A DNA stretch of 18,917 nucleotides from Micavibrio sp. UBA1664 (GTDB lineage Bacteria; Pseudomonadota; Alphaproteobacteria; Micavibrionales; UBA1664), in contig DCKW01000089.1 of the NCBI GenBank assembly GCA_002320485.1, positions 1-18,917 of the forward strand, written 5' to 3'. The position numbers and the translations under genes are program-made. Each line of letters starts with the position of its first letter. Positions within the stretch are counted from its first letter, which is position 1. This document shows positions 1 through 6,861 of this stretch, piece after piece. Below the pieces are notes generated by a model. It did not search any database. It had not been told where the DNA came from and was given only the letters and a program-made list of their open reading frames with translations.

Positions 1-2
1 CT

Positions 3-296
3 TTTCTGGGCATGGCGCCCGTTGACGATGATTTACTTAATCCTATACCATGGGCACCAGAAAAAGCCTATACCTGTGAACATGTCCAAAGATTTGAAAA
101 CATTATCCAATCTGTTTGTCAGGAATATGACTTACAGTTTCTGCCTTTATTCAAAACATGGTTGTCTATGCCGGACTGGAAAGACCATCTGATAGATGGT
201 GTTCATCCGAACAGCAAAGGGCATGCTTTTCTCGCTAATAAAATAGGTGCGTTCATTATGACTGATGAGTTTAGAAAATTTCATACCTCTGCATAA
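3..296 (+). CDS. SGNH/GDSL-family hydrolase, C-terminal part (5' end outside window)
   Basis: The reading frame is open from the first bases of the window (codons for F-L-G before the first Met at 12), so this is the 3' end of a longer gene and the Met at 12 is not a convincing start. The segment F-L-G-M-A-P-V-D-D is the hydrophobic strand followed by a 'G-x-x-P-V-D' motif common in SGNH esterases. Near the end, DGVHPNSKGH carries the Asp and His of block V (D-x-x-H-P), which complete the catalytic triad. The Ser-containing block I lies outside the window. The family hydrolyses ester bonds of lipids, carbohydrates or small molecules; the substrate cannot be told here. The gap to the next gene is 214 bp and holds a separate promoter, so the two are probably not co-transcribed. 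Confidence 0.75.
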   Translation, partial: FLGMAPVDDDLLNPIPWAPEKAYTCEHVQRFENIIQSVCQEYDLQFLPLFKTWLSMPDWKDHLIDGVHPNSKGHAFLANKIGAFIMTDEFRKFHTSA

Positions 297-352
297 ATTG
301 GGTGTTGTTGGGTGTATCAATGGGTGAGTCGCACTTAATAAAGCTGATATTT

Positions 353-381
353 TTGCAAATATAAAAGTTTCCTTTATGATT
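353..381 (+). promoter_or_regulatory. First copy of duplicated promoter/operator
   Basis: TTGCAA (353-358), a 16-bp spacer and TATGAT (375-380) form a sigma70-like promoter. The spacer and -10 contain an imperfect 19-bp dyad (360-378). The 29-bp block recurs 86 bp downstream with 2 mismatches. Binding by a repressor is inferred from the symmetry. Confidence 0.5.
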
Positions 382-438
382 TAAAAAAGTGACAGAAGAT
401 TTTTTTTGCGCCGAATAGAGTTTTTCCCTCAATTTTTC

Positions 439-467
439 TTGCAAATATAAAAGTTACCTTTATAATT
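439..467 (+). promoter_or_regulatory. Second copy of duplicated promoter/operator, probable main promoter of the ATPase gene
   Basis: TTGCAA (439-444), 16 bp and a perfect TATAAT (461-466) lie about 45 bp before the start codon at 511. The dyad at 446-464, TATAAAAGTTACCTTTATA, matches its own reverse complement at all but three positions (the centre and one symmetric pair). It sits exactly over the spacer and -10, as expected for a repressor-blocked promoter. The regulator is not recognisable in the window. Confidence 0.6.
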
Positions 468-510
468 CATAAAATATACTTTTATATAAACAGGAGTTAT
501 TATTTCTATC

Positions 511-1755
511 ATGGCGCATATTAATAGGCATATTCGAGCAAGGCTCATGAAGGCATTGCATGCCAGTCCGATTGTATTTCTTAACGGCCCACGCCAAGCT
601 GGGAAAAGTACAATCGTTCAAGATTTATCTAAAAACGAGTTTCCTGCTGAATATGTAACATTTGATAGCACCACACAAATGGCTGCTGCGGTTAATGCAC
701 CTATGAGTTATTTGAAAGACCGTAAAGGCTCTTTGATTATTGATGAGGTTCAGCTTGTCCCTGAAATTTTTAGAGCCTTAAAAATTGTTGTTGATGAATT
801 GCGTCAAGAGCAATCAGACAAATTGAGAGGGCGATTCCTGCTGACTGGATCAGCCAATATTATGGCACTGCCAAAATTATCAGATCCACTCGTTGGACGT
901 ATGAGTGTTCTCACGCTTTATCCAATATCAAGTAGTGAGGCGGTGGATGGTAAAGGAGATTTCATCGAAAAGCTTTTTAATAAGGATTTCCAAACTGATG
1001 ATGGACGCCATAAATTATCGGATATCATCCGCGCCTCAACCTTCCCAGAAATATCTGGTGCGGATATTTCGGAACGTACGAACTGGTTTGATGGTTATCT
1101 AACAACAATTTTGCAACGGGATGTGAGAGCCCTCGCTGAAATTGAAAAACTAAGCTCACTGCCAAACCTACTGCGTATCCTTGCAAATCGTGCAGGAGGG
1201 CTTATCAATGATGCTGATATAGCGCGTGATGCTGGATTAAATCCCGTAACATCGCGCAACTATAAAACGCTTCTTAAAATGTTATTTCTAACGTTTGAGT
1301 TGGCGCCATGGTATCGCAATATTGGAAAGCGCCTTGTGAAATCGCCAAAGGGGTATATGACGGACACACTTCTACTGTGCCATCTTCTTCAATATGAGCT
1401 GAGTGATATAGAAAAAAACAGACCCGAGCTATTTGGTCATGTTCTTGAGAATTTTGTGGCAACTGAATTATTAAAGTTAATAACGTTCAATGAAAAAAAG
1501 TTGGATTTATTTCATTTTAGAACAAGTGATAACAAAGAAGTCGACTTTGTATTAGAAAAACCAAATGGACAATTAGCAGCTATAGAAGTTAAACGAAGTG
1601 ACAATGTTGGAAAATCTGATTTCAAAGGTTTAATAGAATTACAAGACATGACTAAGGGTGATTTTGCATGTGGTATTGTTTTGTATCGTGGTCGCGATGT
1701 CGTTCCCTTTGGAGAAAATCTCTGGGCAGTGCCGATGAGCAATCTTTGGGTATAA
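511..1755 (+). CDS. AAA-family ATPase with DUF4143 nuclease-like C-terminus
   Basis: A 414-residue protein of the AAA_14 + DUF4143 type. Walker A is GPRQAGKST (residues 26-34), Walker B is SLIIDEV (D78, E79), and LTGSAN (about 111-116) is the sensor-like strand typical of this family. The C-terminal third has ENFVATELLK followed by E-V-D-F-V-L-E and A-A-I-E-V-K-R. This is the D-x(n)-E-x-K arrangement of a PD-(D/E)XK nuclease-like fold. Length is normal and nothing looks broken. The start at 511 is supported by CAGGAG at 491-496, though the spacing is long (14 nt). These proteins are common accessory genes in islands and have been suggested to act in defence or DNA metabolism; the actual role is unknown. 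It is monocistronic, with duplicated operators upstream. Confidence 0.88.
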   Translation: MAHINRHIRARLMKALHASPIVFLNGPRQAGKSTIVQDLSKNEFPAEYVTFDSTTQMAAAVNAPMSYLKDRKGSLIIDEVQLVPEIFRALKIVVDELRQEQSDKLRGRFLLTGSANIMALPKLSDPLVGRMSVLTLYPISSSEAVDGKGDFIEKLFNKDFQTDDGRHKLSDIIRASTFPEISGADISERTNWFDGYLTTILQRDVRALAEIEKLSSLPNLLRILANRAGGLINDADIARDAGLNPVTSRNYKTLLKMLFLTFELAPWYRNIGKRLVKSPKGYMTDTLLLCHLLQYELSDIEKNRPELFGHVLENFVATELLKLITFNEKKLDLFHFRTSDNKEVDFVLEKPNGQLAAIEVKRSDNVGKSDFKGLIELQDMTKGDFACGIVLYRGRDVVPFGENLWAVPMSNLWV

Positions 1756-1867
1756 AAACTTTCAATTCGAATCCAAAATACGGAATAAATCAACGCTCTT
1801 TTATTATTAACTAATTGATTTAAATAAGTTTAATAAACTTAAAATCATAATAAAAATATGGAGAATT

Positions 1868-1898
1868 CTTCTTTTTTTGGTCGGCTACCACAGCCATT
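1868..1898 (+). repeat. Dispersed 31-bp repeat, left copy
   Basis: This block, containing GTCGGCTACCACAGCCATTT, matches 16751-16781 at 27 of 31 positions in the same orientation. The copies are 14.9 kb apart and enclose almost all the accessory genes. Function is unknown; an old attachment site or a dispersed intergenic element are both possible. Confidence 0.6.
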
Positions 1899-2053
1899 TC
1901 ACTCTTTTCAAACCATTTAGAGACAATTTTAATCACCCCTACGAAACCCAGAATAAACGGGCTTTTGACGGTTTTATCCGCCCACCTCGGGAAGTGTTTT
2001 TCTCCCTATTTTTAGCCTATTTTGTCTCCTTTTTGCCGATAGTCTCCTTTAGT

Positions 2054-2081
2054 TGCCCTCCTCACGCTCCCGAGGAGGGCA
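2054..2081. other. Strong G+C-rich hairpin
   Basis: A perfect 10-bp stem (TGCCCTCCTC / GAGGAGGGCA) encloses an 8-nt loop. No T-tract follows immediately on either strand, so a classical terminator is not established. A partial copy of the right arm (GGAGGGCAGA) recurs at about 2272. Confidence 0.55.
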
Positions 2082-2198
2082 GACAAGTTTCTCTATTTAG
2101 TGCGGGTTACAGAGGATTGCAAAAATCAGAAGTTTGTTAACGGCTAACATATCGGAAATTTTTAGAGAAAACCGTGCGATTTTTCGCAGATATAAAGC

Positions 2199-2216
2199 GT
2201 AACATATTGATGTTAC
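2199..2216. repeat. 7-bp inverted repeat GTAACAT-ATTG-ATGTTAC
   Basis: A perfect dyad 72 bp beyond the 3' end of the serine recombinase gene. It could be a protein-binding or recombination site; the position is the only argument. Confidence 0.35.
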
Positions 2217-2287
2217 TTAATTGTAATGCCCACCTTATGAGAAGAAAAACAAGTAATATGTCATCAGACAAGGAGGGCAGATATGCA

Positions 2288-4003
2288 TCAGGAGCTAAAA
2301 CCGAGAGCTACTCTTTGATCTTCCCAATTTATCGGAAAAGATTGCCCCTTGATCAGGTCTTTAAGTTGAAGGCTATGAGGTTGCTTACCTTCTAATATCG
2401 CGCTGGTAATATCTGGAGCCAGCTCAGTAAGCCTAATGACCCGTTCAGCATAGCTGTTGGGTAATTTCTCTTGCTCGGCAATTTGCCTGATGGATTTGAC
2501 TTCACCACTCTCCAACATCGCCTGCCATTTGTGCGCTCGTCCGATGGCCTTGACCAAGGCTTCGTCCATGTTCGGGTTTTGCATGTCGATGACATGGCAG
2601 CCGTCCGGCTTAATGATATGTTTGCGTTTGGCCTTGCGCTGGAATTGGACGGGGATTTCCATTACCATCGGCTCATCAATATCACCATGGGTTTTGAGGT
2701 CAGGCATAAATTGATGTAACACTGATAACATGCCTAATGGGTGGAAGGTGATGATTATTTTGTCGGGATGGACAATGATGCCGTCAATAACCAGTTGGAT
2801 GATCCTTGCCTGCTCTACAGGGAACAACTCTTCCCACATGGTTTCAAAATTCTTGAGAGCGATGCGTATGTCAGGAAGCTTGATGCTGTCATCATCATTT
2901 TGCGATTGCATCCGTTGTACCCATTCAATATTGGTCAAAGACCGTTTGACCTGATCGAGAATGATTTCTTCCAAAAACGGTGCGGAGATGGTTTTCAGCG
3001 GACAATTATCGTATGTGGTTTTGATCGCATGGGTGCTCACATAATACCGATAGATTTTATCCTTCTTCTTTGAAAATGTCGGTGTCAGAGAATATCCCTT
3101 CGGGTCTTTGAGTAGACCTTTGAGCAAATACGGCCTGTCATTTTTGGATTTGCGCTGGCGGTATTTGGCATCGGTGTTCAATATCGCTTGAGCCTGATTG
3201 AACATGTCCTCGGTGATTATCGCCTCATGCAACCCATCATAGGATTCCCCTTTTTCTTTATGCTCGATTTTGCCGATATAAAGCTGGTTACGCAGGATTT
3301 GATATAAAGACGGTTTGGTAAAATTCCGTGCAGGATAATGCTTGCCATTCTTTGCTCTCCTGGCTTTGCTTTTATATCCGGCTTCCGTTGCCTTTCTGAT
3401 TGTGTCGGTCGGCGAGGATGTTTCAATAAAACTCTCAAACAAATACCGCACTATTTTGGCTTCATCGGCGTTTACGTGCAATTTGCCGTCAACCGCATCA
3501 TACCCCAGCGGGATTGCACCGCCCATCCACATGCCGCGCTTTTTGGACAGTGAAATCTTGTCTTTAATCCTCTCCGATGCAATCTCCCGTTCAAACTGAG
3601 CGAAGGATTGCAATACATTCAGCACAAGCCGACCCATGGCCGTATCGGTGTTTAAATCCTGTGTCACCGATACGAAGGATACCTTATGCTCATCAAAGAA
3701 TTTGATCATGCCCAAGAAGTCGAGCATGGAGCGGGACAGTCGGTCAATCTTATAGACGACAACAATATCAATCTTGTTGGCCTTAATATCATCTAATAGG
3801 CGTTGAAGAGCCGGTCGCTCCATCGTTCCACCTGATATCCCGCCATCATCATAATGGTCCGATATCAGCTCCCACCCCTCATGGCGTTGGGAGAGAATTT
3901 TATTCTTTCCCGCCTCGCGCTGGGCATCCAGCGAATTGAACTCTTTGTCCAAGCCTTCCTCGCTGGACTTTCGTGTGTATATGGCGCAGCGTTTTCTCAT
4001 CAT
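2288..4003 (-). CDS. Large serine recombinase (resolvase/invertase family)
   Basis: A site-specific DNA recombinase of about 571 residues. The N-terminal catalytic domain has AIYTRKSSEEG, with the nucleophilic Ser at residue 13 from the chosen start. The conserved arginine motif VVVYKIDRLSRS and the helix-E region FAQFEREIASERIKDKI follow. A recombinase domain comes next (MGGAIPLGYD...LRNQLYIGKI), then a ribbon-like region (LKGLLKDPKGYSLTPT) that lacks the usual zinc cysteines. The extended C-terminus has a probable HTH (SIRQIAEQEKLPNSYAERVIRL) and the ending typical of the alphaproteobacterial subgroup. The frame stays open to an ATG at 4036. The ATG at 4003 overlaps the stop of the preceding DUF2924 gene as ATGA, so translational coupling from 4003 is more likely. 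It probably catalyses integration or excision of the 2.3-7.6 kb module. Confidence 0.92.
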   Translation of the reverse strand: MMRKRCAIYTRKSSEEGLDKEFNSLDAQREAGKNKILSQRHEGWELISDHYDDGGISGGTMERPALQRLLDDIKANKIDIVVVYKIDRLSRSMLDFLGMIKFFDEHKVSFVSVTQDLNTDTAMGRLVLNVLQSFAQFEREIASERIKDKISLSKKRGMWMGGAIPLGYDAVDGKLHVNADEAKIVRYLFESFIETSSPTDTIRKATEAGYKSKARRAKNGKHYPARNFTKPSLYQILRNQLYIGKIEHKEKGESYDGLHEAIITEDMFNQAQAILNTDAKYRQRKSKNDRPYLLKGLLKDPKGYSLTPTFSKKKDKIYRYYVSTHAIKTTYDNCPLKTISAPFLEEIILDQVKRSLTNIEWVQRMQSQNDDDSIKLPDIRIALKNFETMWEELFPVEQARIIQLVIDGIIVHPDKIIITFHPLGMLSVLHQFMPDLKTHGDIDEPMVMEIPVQFQRKAKRKHIIKPDGCHVIDMQNPNMDEALVKAIGRAHKWQAMLESGEVKSIRQIAEQEKLPNSYAERVIRLTELAPDITSAILEGKQPHSLQLKDLIKGQSFPINWEDQRVALGFSS

Positions 4004-4416
4004 TGTTTTAATCCGAAAAATCGTGGACCTGACCATTTCGTACCCGTAATCATTGTGGCGATTTTGGTCAGGCTTTTATATTTGCACTGTCGATATTCAA
4101 ACCCGTCCCGCAACACGGTCACGCGGTGGGTTTCCCCATCGTGGTCTCGTTCCAATATCGTCCCGACGGGCGGAAGGTTTTTCTTCATCTTTTTTTTCTT
4201 AGTCAGCTCATGCACGGTTTTTATTTTGATATGCACTTCATCCGATAAACCGCCATAGGCCAGCTCCTGCAATCGCCATGCAATCTTGCGGATCAAAAAC
4301 ACCTTGTTCTTATTATGCGGTGGATTATCAAAAATGCTGTTCCATAGCATCAACAAATCAGGCGTTGCCATGGTCGGCAGTGTCGCCAATTGCGTGATCA
4401 CTTGTTTTTCTGTCAT
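4000..4416 (-). CDS. DUF2924 family protein
   Basis: About 138 residues. The C-terminal block GTILERDHDGETHRVTVLRD, then Y-K-S-L and ITGTKWSGPRFFG, is the hallmark of DUF2924, a family commonly encoded just before serine recombinases in alphaproteobacterial islands. The frame allows an ATG at 4437. AAGGAG lies 8 nt before the ATG at 4416, which is therefore preferred. It overlaps the recombinase start by 4 bp (ATGA), so the two are translated as a pair. A role as accessory factor for the recombinase is inferred from this constant pairing; no biochemical function is known to me. Confidence 0.85.
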   Translation of the reverse strand: MTEKQVITQLATLPTMATPDLLMLWNSIFDNPPHNKNKVFLIRKIAWRLQELAYGGLSDEVHIKIKTVHELTKKKKMKKNLPPVGTILERDHDGETHRVTVLRDGFEYRQCKYKSLTKIATMITGTKWSGPRFFGLKQ

Positions 4417-4600
4417 TATTCCGGTCTCCTTGGTCACATGAATGCTTCAATTCACACGCAAGTCCAGTCGAACCAGTCTCTTTATTTGATTTATTTTTAA
4501 GACGTTTTGCGCCGCGCAACATGAGGGTGGCGATTTCATTCAATCGCTCATCAATAGACATCTTATGTGCCGGTGTTTGGTTTACTCTGGTCTCGCTCAT
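4358..4600 (-). CDS. Small hypothetical protein, first gene of the recombinase operon
   Basis: 80 residues. The segment SIDERLNEIATLMLRGAKRL resembles the amphipathic helix (D-x-R-L-x-E-I-A-x-I/L-x-x-x-G) of small proteins that usually precede DUF2924 genes in such islands. The C-terminal 35 residues are polar and look unstructured, and the 3' end overlaps the DUF2924 gene by 59 bp. The ribosome binding site is weak for both possible starts (4600 and 4561). It sits about 20 bp downstream of the left iteron-bearing control element. Probably real, but the function is unknown. Confidence 0.6.
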   Translation of the reverse strand: MSETRVNQTPAHKMSIDERLNEIATLMLRGAKRLKNKSNKETGSTGLACELKHSCDQGDRNNDRKTSDHAIGDTADHGNA

Positions 4601-4622
4601 GCCGTAAGGGTGAACGAAAACT

Positions 4623-4676
4623 CATGGGATGACCCAGGTATCTAAATGTGTATCCGGATGTGTATCTGTATGGGAT
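4623..4676 (-). promoter_or_regulatory. Iteron-bearing 54-bp control element, left copy
   Basis: Read on the minus strand it contains three GATAC sites exactly 12 bp apart (plus-strand GTATC at 4638, 4650 and 4662) and the palindrome ATCCGGAT. It lies between the stop codon of the UmuD-like gene and the start of the recombinase operon. Its reverse complement recurs at 6056-6109 with 52 of 54 identities, in the equivalent position before the rightward operon. Probably a shared operator or activator site. Confidence 0.75.
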
Positions 4677-5149
4677 TAGCGTGGTTTTTTTATAATCCGA
4701 ATAACGACACCGAAAACCTCAATATCATCTTTAGATGTAACGGTGATGGTCTTGTAATCAGGATTAGCGGGCATAAAGAATATTTTCTCATCATCCCGCA
4801 TTAAGCGCTTCACCGTCATCTCACCATTAATCGATGCGACAACAATATCTTTATGTTCGGCTTGTGCGCCGCGATTAACCAATAACAAATCCCCATCATC
4901 AATCCCTGCATCAATCATTGAATTGCCCGAAACTTCGATGACATATCCATCATCAACTTCAGGAAAAAAATTAAAGGGGAAATGCACATGTATGACATCA
5001 TCCGCATAACGCTGGGATGGTTCGCCCGCCGGAACCCGTAAAGAAATAAACGGGATGCGAGCCTTGGAAAACGGATAGTCCGCCAGTTTCATGACACGGC
5101 CTATTCCATGTCCCCGTAATTTATTGTGATCAAAATGACTCATTTGCAT
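4676..5149 (-). CDS. umuD: UmuD-like S24 peptidase (SOS-response protein without an HTH domain)
   Basis: 157 residues of the LexA/UmuD S24 autoprotease fold. The cleavage site is VPAGEPSQ (A41-G42), the nucleophile S77 is in VSGNSMIDAGIDDGD, and K114 in GEMTVKRLM is the general base. The 36-residue cleavage-to-Ser and 37-residue Ser-to-Lys spacings equal those of E. coli UmuD (24/60/97). No DNA-binding domain fits in the first 40 residues, so it resembles UmuD rather than LexA or a CI-type repressor. No umuC is present in the window. GGGAG stands 9 nt before the ATG at 5149. A LexA box overlaps the likely -10, so SOS induction is expected. It could act with a polymerase encoded elsewhere or as an auxiliary regulator of the element. 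Confidence 0.85.
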   Translation of the reverse strand: MQMSHFDHNKLRGHGIGRVMKLADYPFSKARIPFISLRVPAGEPSQRYADDVIHVHFPFNFFPEVDDGYVIEVSGNSMIDAGIDDGDLLLVNRGAQAEHKDIVVASINGEMTVKRLMRDDEKIFFMPANPDYKTITVTSKDDIEVFGVVIRIIKKPR

Positions 5150-5174
5150 TGAATTTTACTCCCTTTTTGATATA

Positions 5175-5189
5175 GAACATAATAAGAAC
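5175..5189 (-). promoter_or_regulatory. LexA box (GTTC-N7-GTTC) at the umuD-like promoter
   Basis: Minus-strand GTTCTTATTATGTTC is a perfect match to the alphaproteobacterial LexA consensus GTTC-N7-GTTC, 26 bp upstream of the start codon. The likely -35 is TTGATT (plus 5203-5208) and the -10 is TATTAT (plus 5179-5184), so LexA would cover the -10. Confidence 0.8.
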
Positions 5190-5267
5190 ATTTAGAAATT
5201 TAAATCAACACCTAAGCGTCTTATTCTTAACAAAAAATAACGTAATGGTTATCAAGAATTTCTAAAT
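5190..5267. promoter_or_regulatory. Divergent promoter region with 11-bp inverted operator pair
   Basis: ATTTAGAAATT (5190-5200) recurs as its exact reverse complement at 5257-5267. The left arm lies in the spacer of the leftward promoter. The right arm covers the expected transcription start of the rightward promoter (TTAACA 5227-5232, 17 bp, TATCAA 5250-5255). This suggests one regulator acting on both divergent genes. Confidence 0.55.
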
Positions 5268-5314
5268 TCCCAATCGATCCATCAGCGCAAAAGAGAGGAA
5301 AGGAGACCAACTCG

Positions 5315-6052
5315 ATGCACCAAACCGTCTGTAGAACAAGCTATACAATGACTGAGATAGCACACATGAGATCAATGACAGAACAGGCGATATTGGATGA
5401 TATTTACAGTGGTCAACTGAGGGCTCATGTCTGGTTACCCGCCATGGTTGTTGAGAGCATGAAGCGACACACAATCGCCGGACAGGTCTTTTATGATCGC
5501 ACGCAAAAAACGTATGAGGGTTATATTCCGCTCTATCCCAAAGATGTCAGAAATATCATGCGGGCATCCGAAGTCCCGTTGCGAATATTCCCCGGGAATA
5601 GTGATGGCGAGGAAATCATTCTAAAAAACGGCGCACCTGATTGCTGGTTTCGACAGGATGATATTGTGATCCTGCAAGAAAGCCTGTCTCACTTAAAATT
5701 AAAAGAAAAAGTGCAAGATGTCAGAGTAACGGCCATCGCCCGTCTTGATGAAATATGGCCACAGTTGAAAAAGAAACCAGCGCATAAAACAACATATGAT
5801 CCACTCTTTCAGGCTATCACCTTCAACGGTATTGAATATAATCTGGGGCAAGTTCAGGCTCAAATTGTCAAACAGCTTTACGAGGCTCATCAAGCTGGAC
5901 AGAGCCGTGTTCATTTCAAAACACTCATTGAAAGTGCCGGAGCTAAATCAATGGCTATGCGTGATATATTTCGATCACAACCGCGCTGGAAGGACTTAAT
6001 CCATTCCAATGGTCGCGGTTATTATTGGCTCAATCCCGGATTTTTTAACTGA
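5315..6052 (+). CDS. Unknown protein, probable winged-helix DNA-binding regulator
   Basis: 245 residues, not assigned to a named family. The N-terminus (YTMTEIAHMRSMTEQAILDD) looks like a helix-turn-helix or excisionase-like segment. The last 80 residues (F-N-G-I-E-Y-N-L-G-Q-V-Q-A-Q-I-V-K-Q-L, then SMAMRDIFRSQPRWKDLI and G-R-G-Y-Y-W-L) have the helix-helix-wing pattern of a winged helix, with RGYYWL as the wing. GGAAAGGAG (5296-5304) supports the ATG at 5315. The gene is divergent from the UmuD-like gene, shares its promoter region, and ends 3 bp before the right iteron element. This is the position of a master regulator of the module, but that role is inference. Confidence 0.7.
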   Translation: MHQTVCRTSYTMTEIAHMRSMTEQAILDDIYSGQLRAHVWLPAMVVESMKRHTIAGQVFYDRTQKTYEGYIPLYPKDVRNIMRASEVPLRIFPGNSDGEEIILKNGAPDCWFRQDDIVILQESLSHLKLKEKVQDVRVTAIARLDEIWPQLKKKPAHKTTYDPLFQAITFNGIEYNLGQVQAQIVKQLYEAHQAGQSRVHFKTLIESAGAKSMAMRDIFRSQPRWKDLIHSNGRGYYWLNPGFFN

Positions 6053-6055
6053 CAT

Positions 6056-6109
6056 ATCCCATACAGATACACATCCGGATACACGTTTGGATACCTGGGT
6101 CATCCCATG
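6056..6109 (+). promoter_or_regulatory. Iteron-bearing 54-bp control element, right copy
   Basis: Three GATAC sites start at 6066, 6078 and 6090, exactly 12 bp apart. The whole block is the reverse complement of 4623-4676 with 2 mismatches. It lies directly after the stop of the 5315 gene and 46 bp before the first gene of the rightward operon. A possible -35 (TTGGAT, 6087-6092) overlaps the third site. Confidence 0.75.
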
Positions 6110-6155
6110 TGAATTTTGTCAGGCTGGTCTCGTCATTTAACAAAGGAGACCAATC

Positions 6156-6386
6156 ATGACTGATAAAACACAAACAAACCCTGTCCATGTTATCCCAACC
6201 AAAGCCCTGTTTCGGGAAATACAGGCCATGCCTGTGCGGGATCTGAAATCGAAAGACATCAGAGAGCTGAACGGTATTCGCAAAGATCTCATTCGTGAGG
6301 CGTGTGAGCTGACCCGTTGCGTGCAATGGGTCGATGGCATTATTCGCCTGAATACGATCAAAGCCCACCGCAAAACCAAAAACTAA
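6156..6386 (+). CDS. Small hypothetical protein
   Basis: 76 residues, mostly helical and charged, with no recognised domain. AAAGGAG stands 8 nt before the ATG, in the same AAAGGAGACCAA setting found before other genes of this module, which supports it as a real gene. It is the first gene of the rightward operon driven by the right iteron element. Confidence 0.6.
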   Translation: MTDKTQTNPVHVIPTKALFREIQAMPVRDLKSKDIRELNGIRKDLIREACELTRCVQWVDGIIRLNTIKAHRKTKN

Positions 6387-6474
6387 ATCAAACCAATCGT
6401 CAAAAGCATTGCAGCCATCCCTTTCTGTTTGGGAGGGAGCGCTGGTGCTTTGCCATGATCAAAAAGGAGACAAC

Positions 6475-6861
6475 ATGAAAAAACCAAGTCAATCCCTCTC
6501 TGAAAGTGAAGCACATATCGAAGAGCAAATGCGATCTTCGGTGCGAACATTGCGCCGCATGCCCCCTGTCAAAGTGCAGGGGTATTTTTCGACCTGGCCG
6601 GATATCGTTCGTGACCAGATGGAAATCCTGCAAATGGAAAAAGAGCCGTTACGCATTCGCCCCAGCGCAAGAGATATTCAGGAACTGGAAGAAGTCCTGT
6701 TCGAATGGATGCCTCTGCTGAACGTCGATGAACGGCGGTTGTTATGGGCGAGAGCCAACCGTGTGCCGTGGAAAATGGTCTGTGGGGAGCTGGGTGTCGG
6801 TCGTACCAAGGCATGGGAAATCTATAAACATACGCTGGGTAAGATTGCGAAACGCAAATGA
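6475..6861 (+). CDS. DUF6362 family protein (HTH-like)
   Basis: 128 residues. Signature segments are RRMPPVKVQGYFSTWPDIVR near residue 30 and LLNVDERRLLWARANRVPWK, then GVGRTKAWEIYKHTLGKIA, which is a helix-turn-helix resembling sigma region 4. These match the DUF6362 family of alphaproteobacterial phage and island proteins. The frame is open from 6409, but AAAAGGAGACAAC directly precedes the ATG at 6475, so that start is chosen. It overlaps the next gene by 4 bp (ATGA). The conserved HTH suggests a transcription factor; targets are unknown. Confidence 0.82.
   Translation: MKKPSQSLSESEAHIEEQMRSSVRTLRRMPPVKVQGYFSTWPDIVRDQMEILQMEKEPLRIRPSARDIQELEEVLFEWMPLLNVDERRLLWARANRVPWKMVCGELGVGRTKAWEIYKHTLGKIAKRK

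Larger units (their letters stand above)
1756..2287. other. Gene-free 532-bp stretch rich in inverted repeats
   Basis: No convincing gene is present: the frame open at 1877-2140 begins with TTG, has no ribosome binding site and resembles no family. The stretch holds an AT palindrome (AAGTTTA-A-TAAACTT, 1826-1840), a dispersed repeat (1868-1898), a G+C hairpin (2054-2081), a small hairpin (TGCGA-TTTT-TCGCA, 2175-2188) and a dyad (GTAACAT-ATTG-ATGTTAC, 2199-2216). It lies between the ATPase gene and the 3' end of the serine recombinase gene. It could therefore hold a recombination or attachment site, but no matching second site was identified. Confidence 0.55.

Noticed and set aside
2054..2081. 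Hairpin as a rho-independent terminator
   Set aside because: The stem is strong but neither strand has a T-tract directly after it; kept only as an unexplained hairpin.
1877..2140. 87-codon open frame in the gap after the ATPase gene
   Set aside because: It begins with TTG within the dispersed repeat, has no ribosome binding site and its residues look like translated non-coding DNA.
2457..3073. Several rightward open frames opposite the serine recombinase gene
   Set aside because: They are antisense shadows of a gene with clear catalytic motifs and show no recognisable domain or ribosome binding site.
4358..4437. Start of the DUF2924 protein at 4437
   Set aside because: The ATG at 4416 has AAGGAG at ideal distance, while the ATG at 4437 has none.
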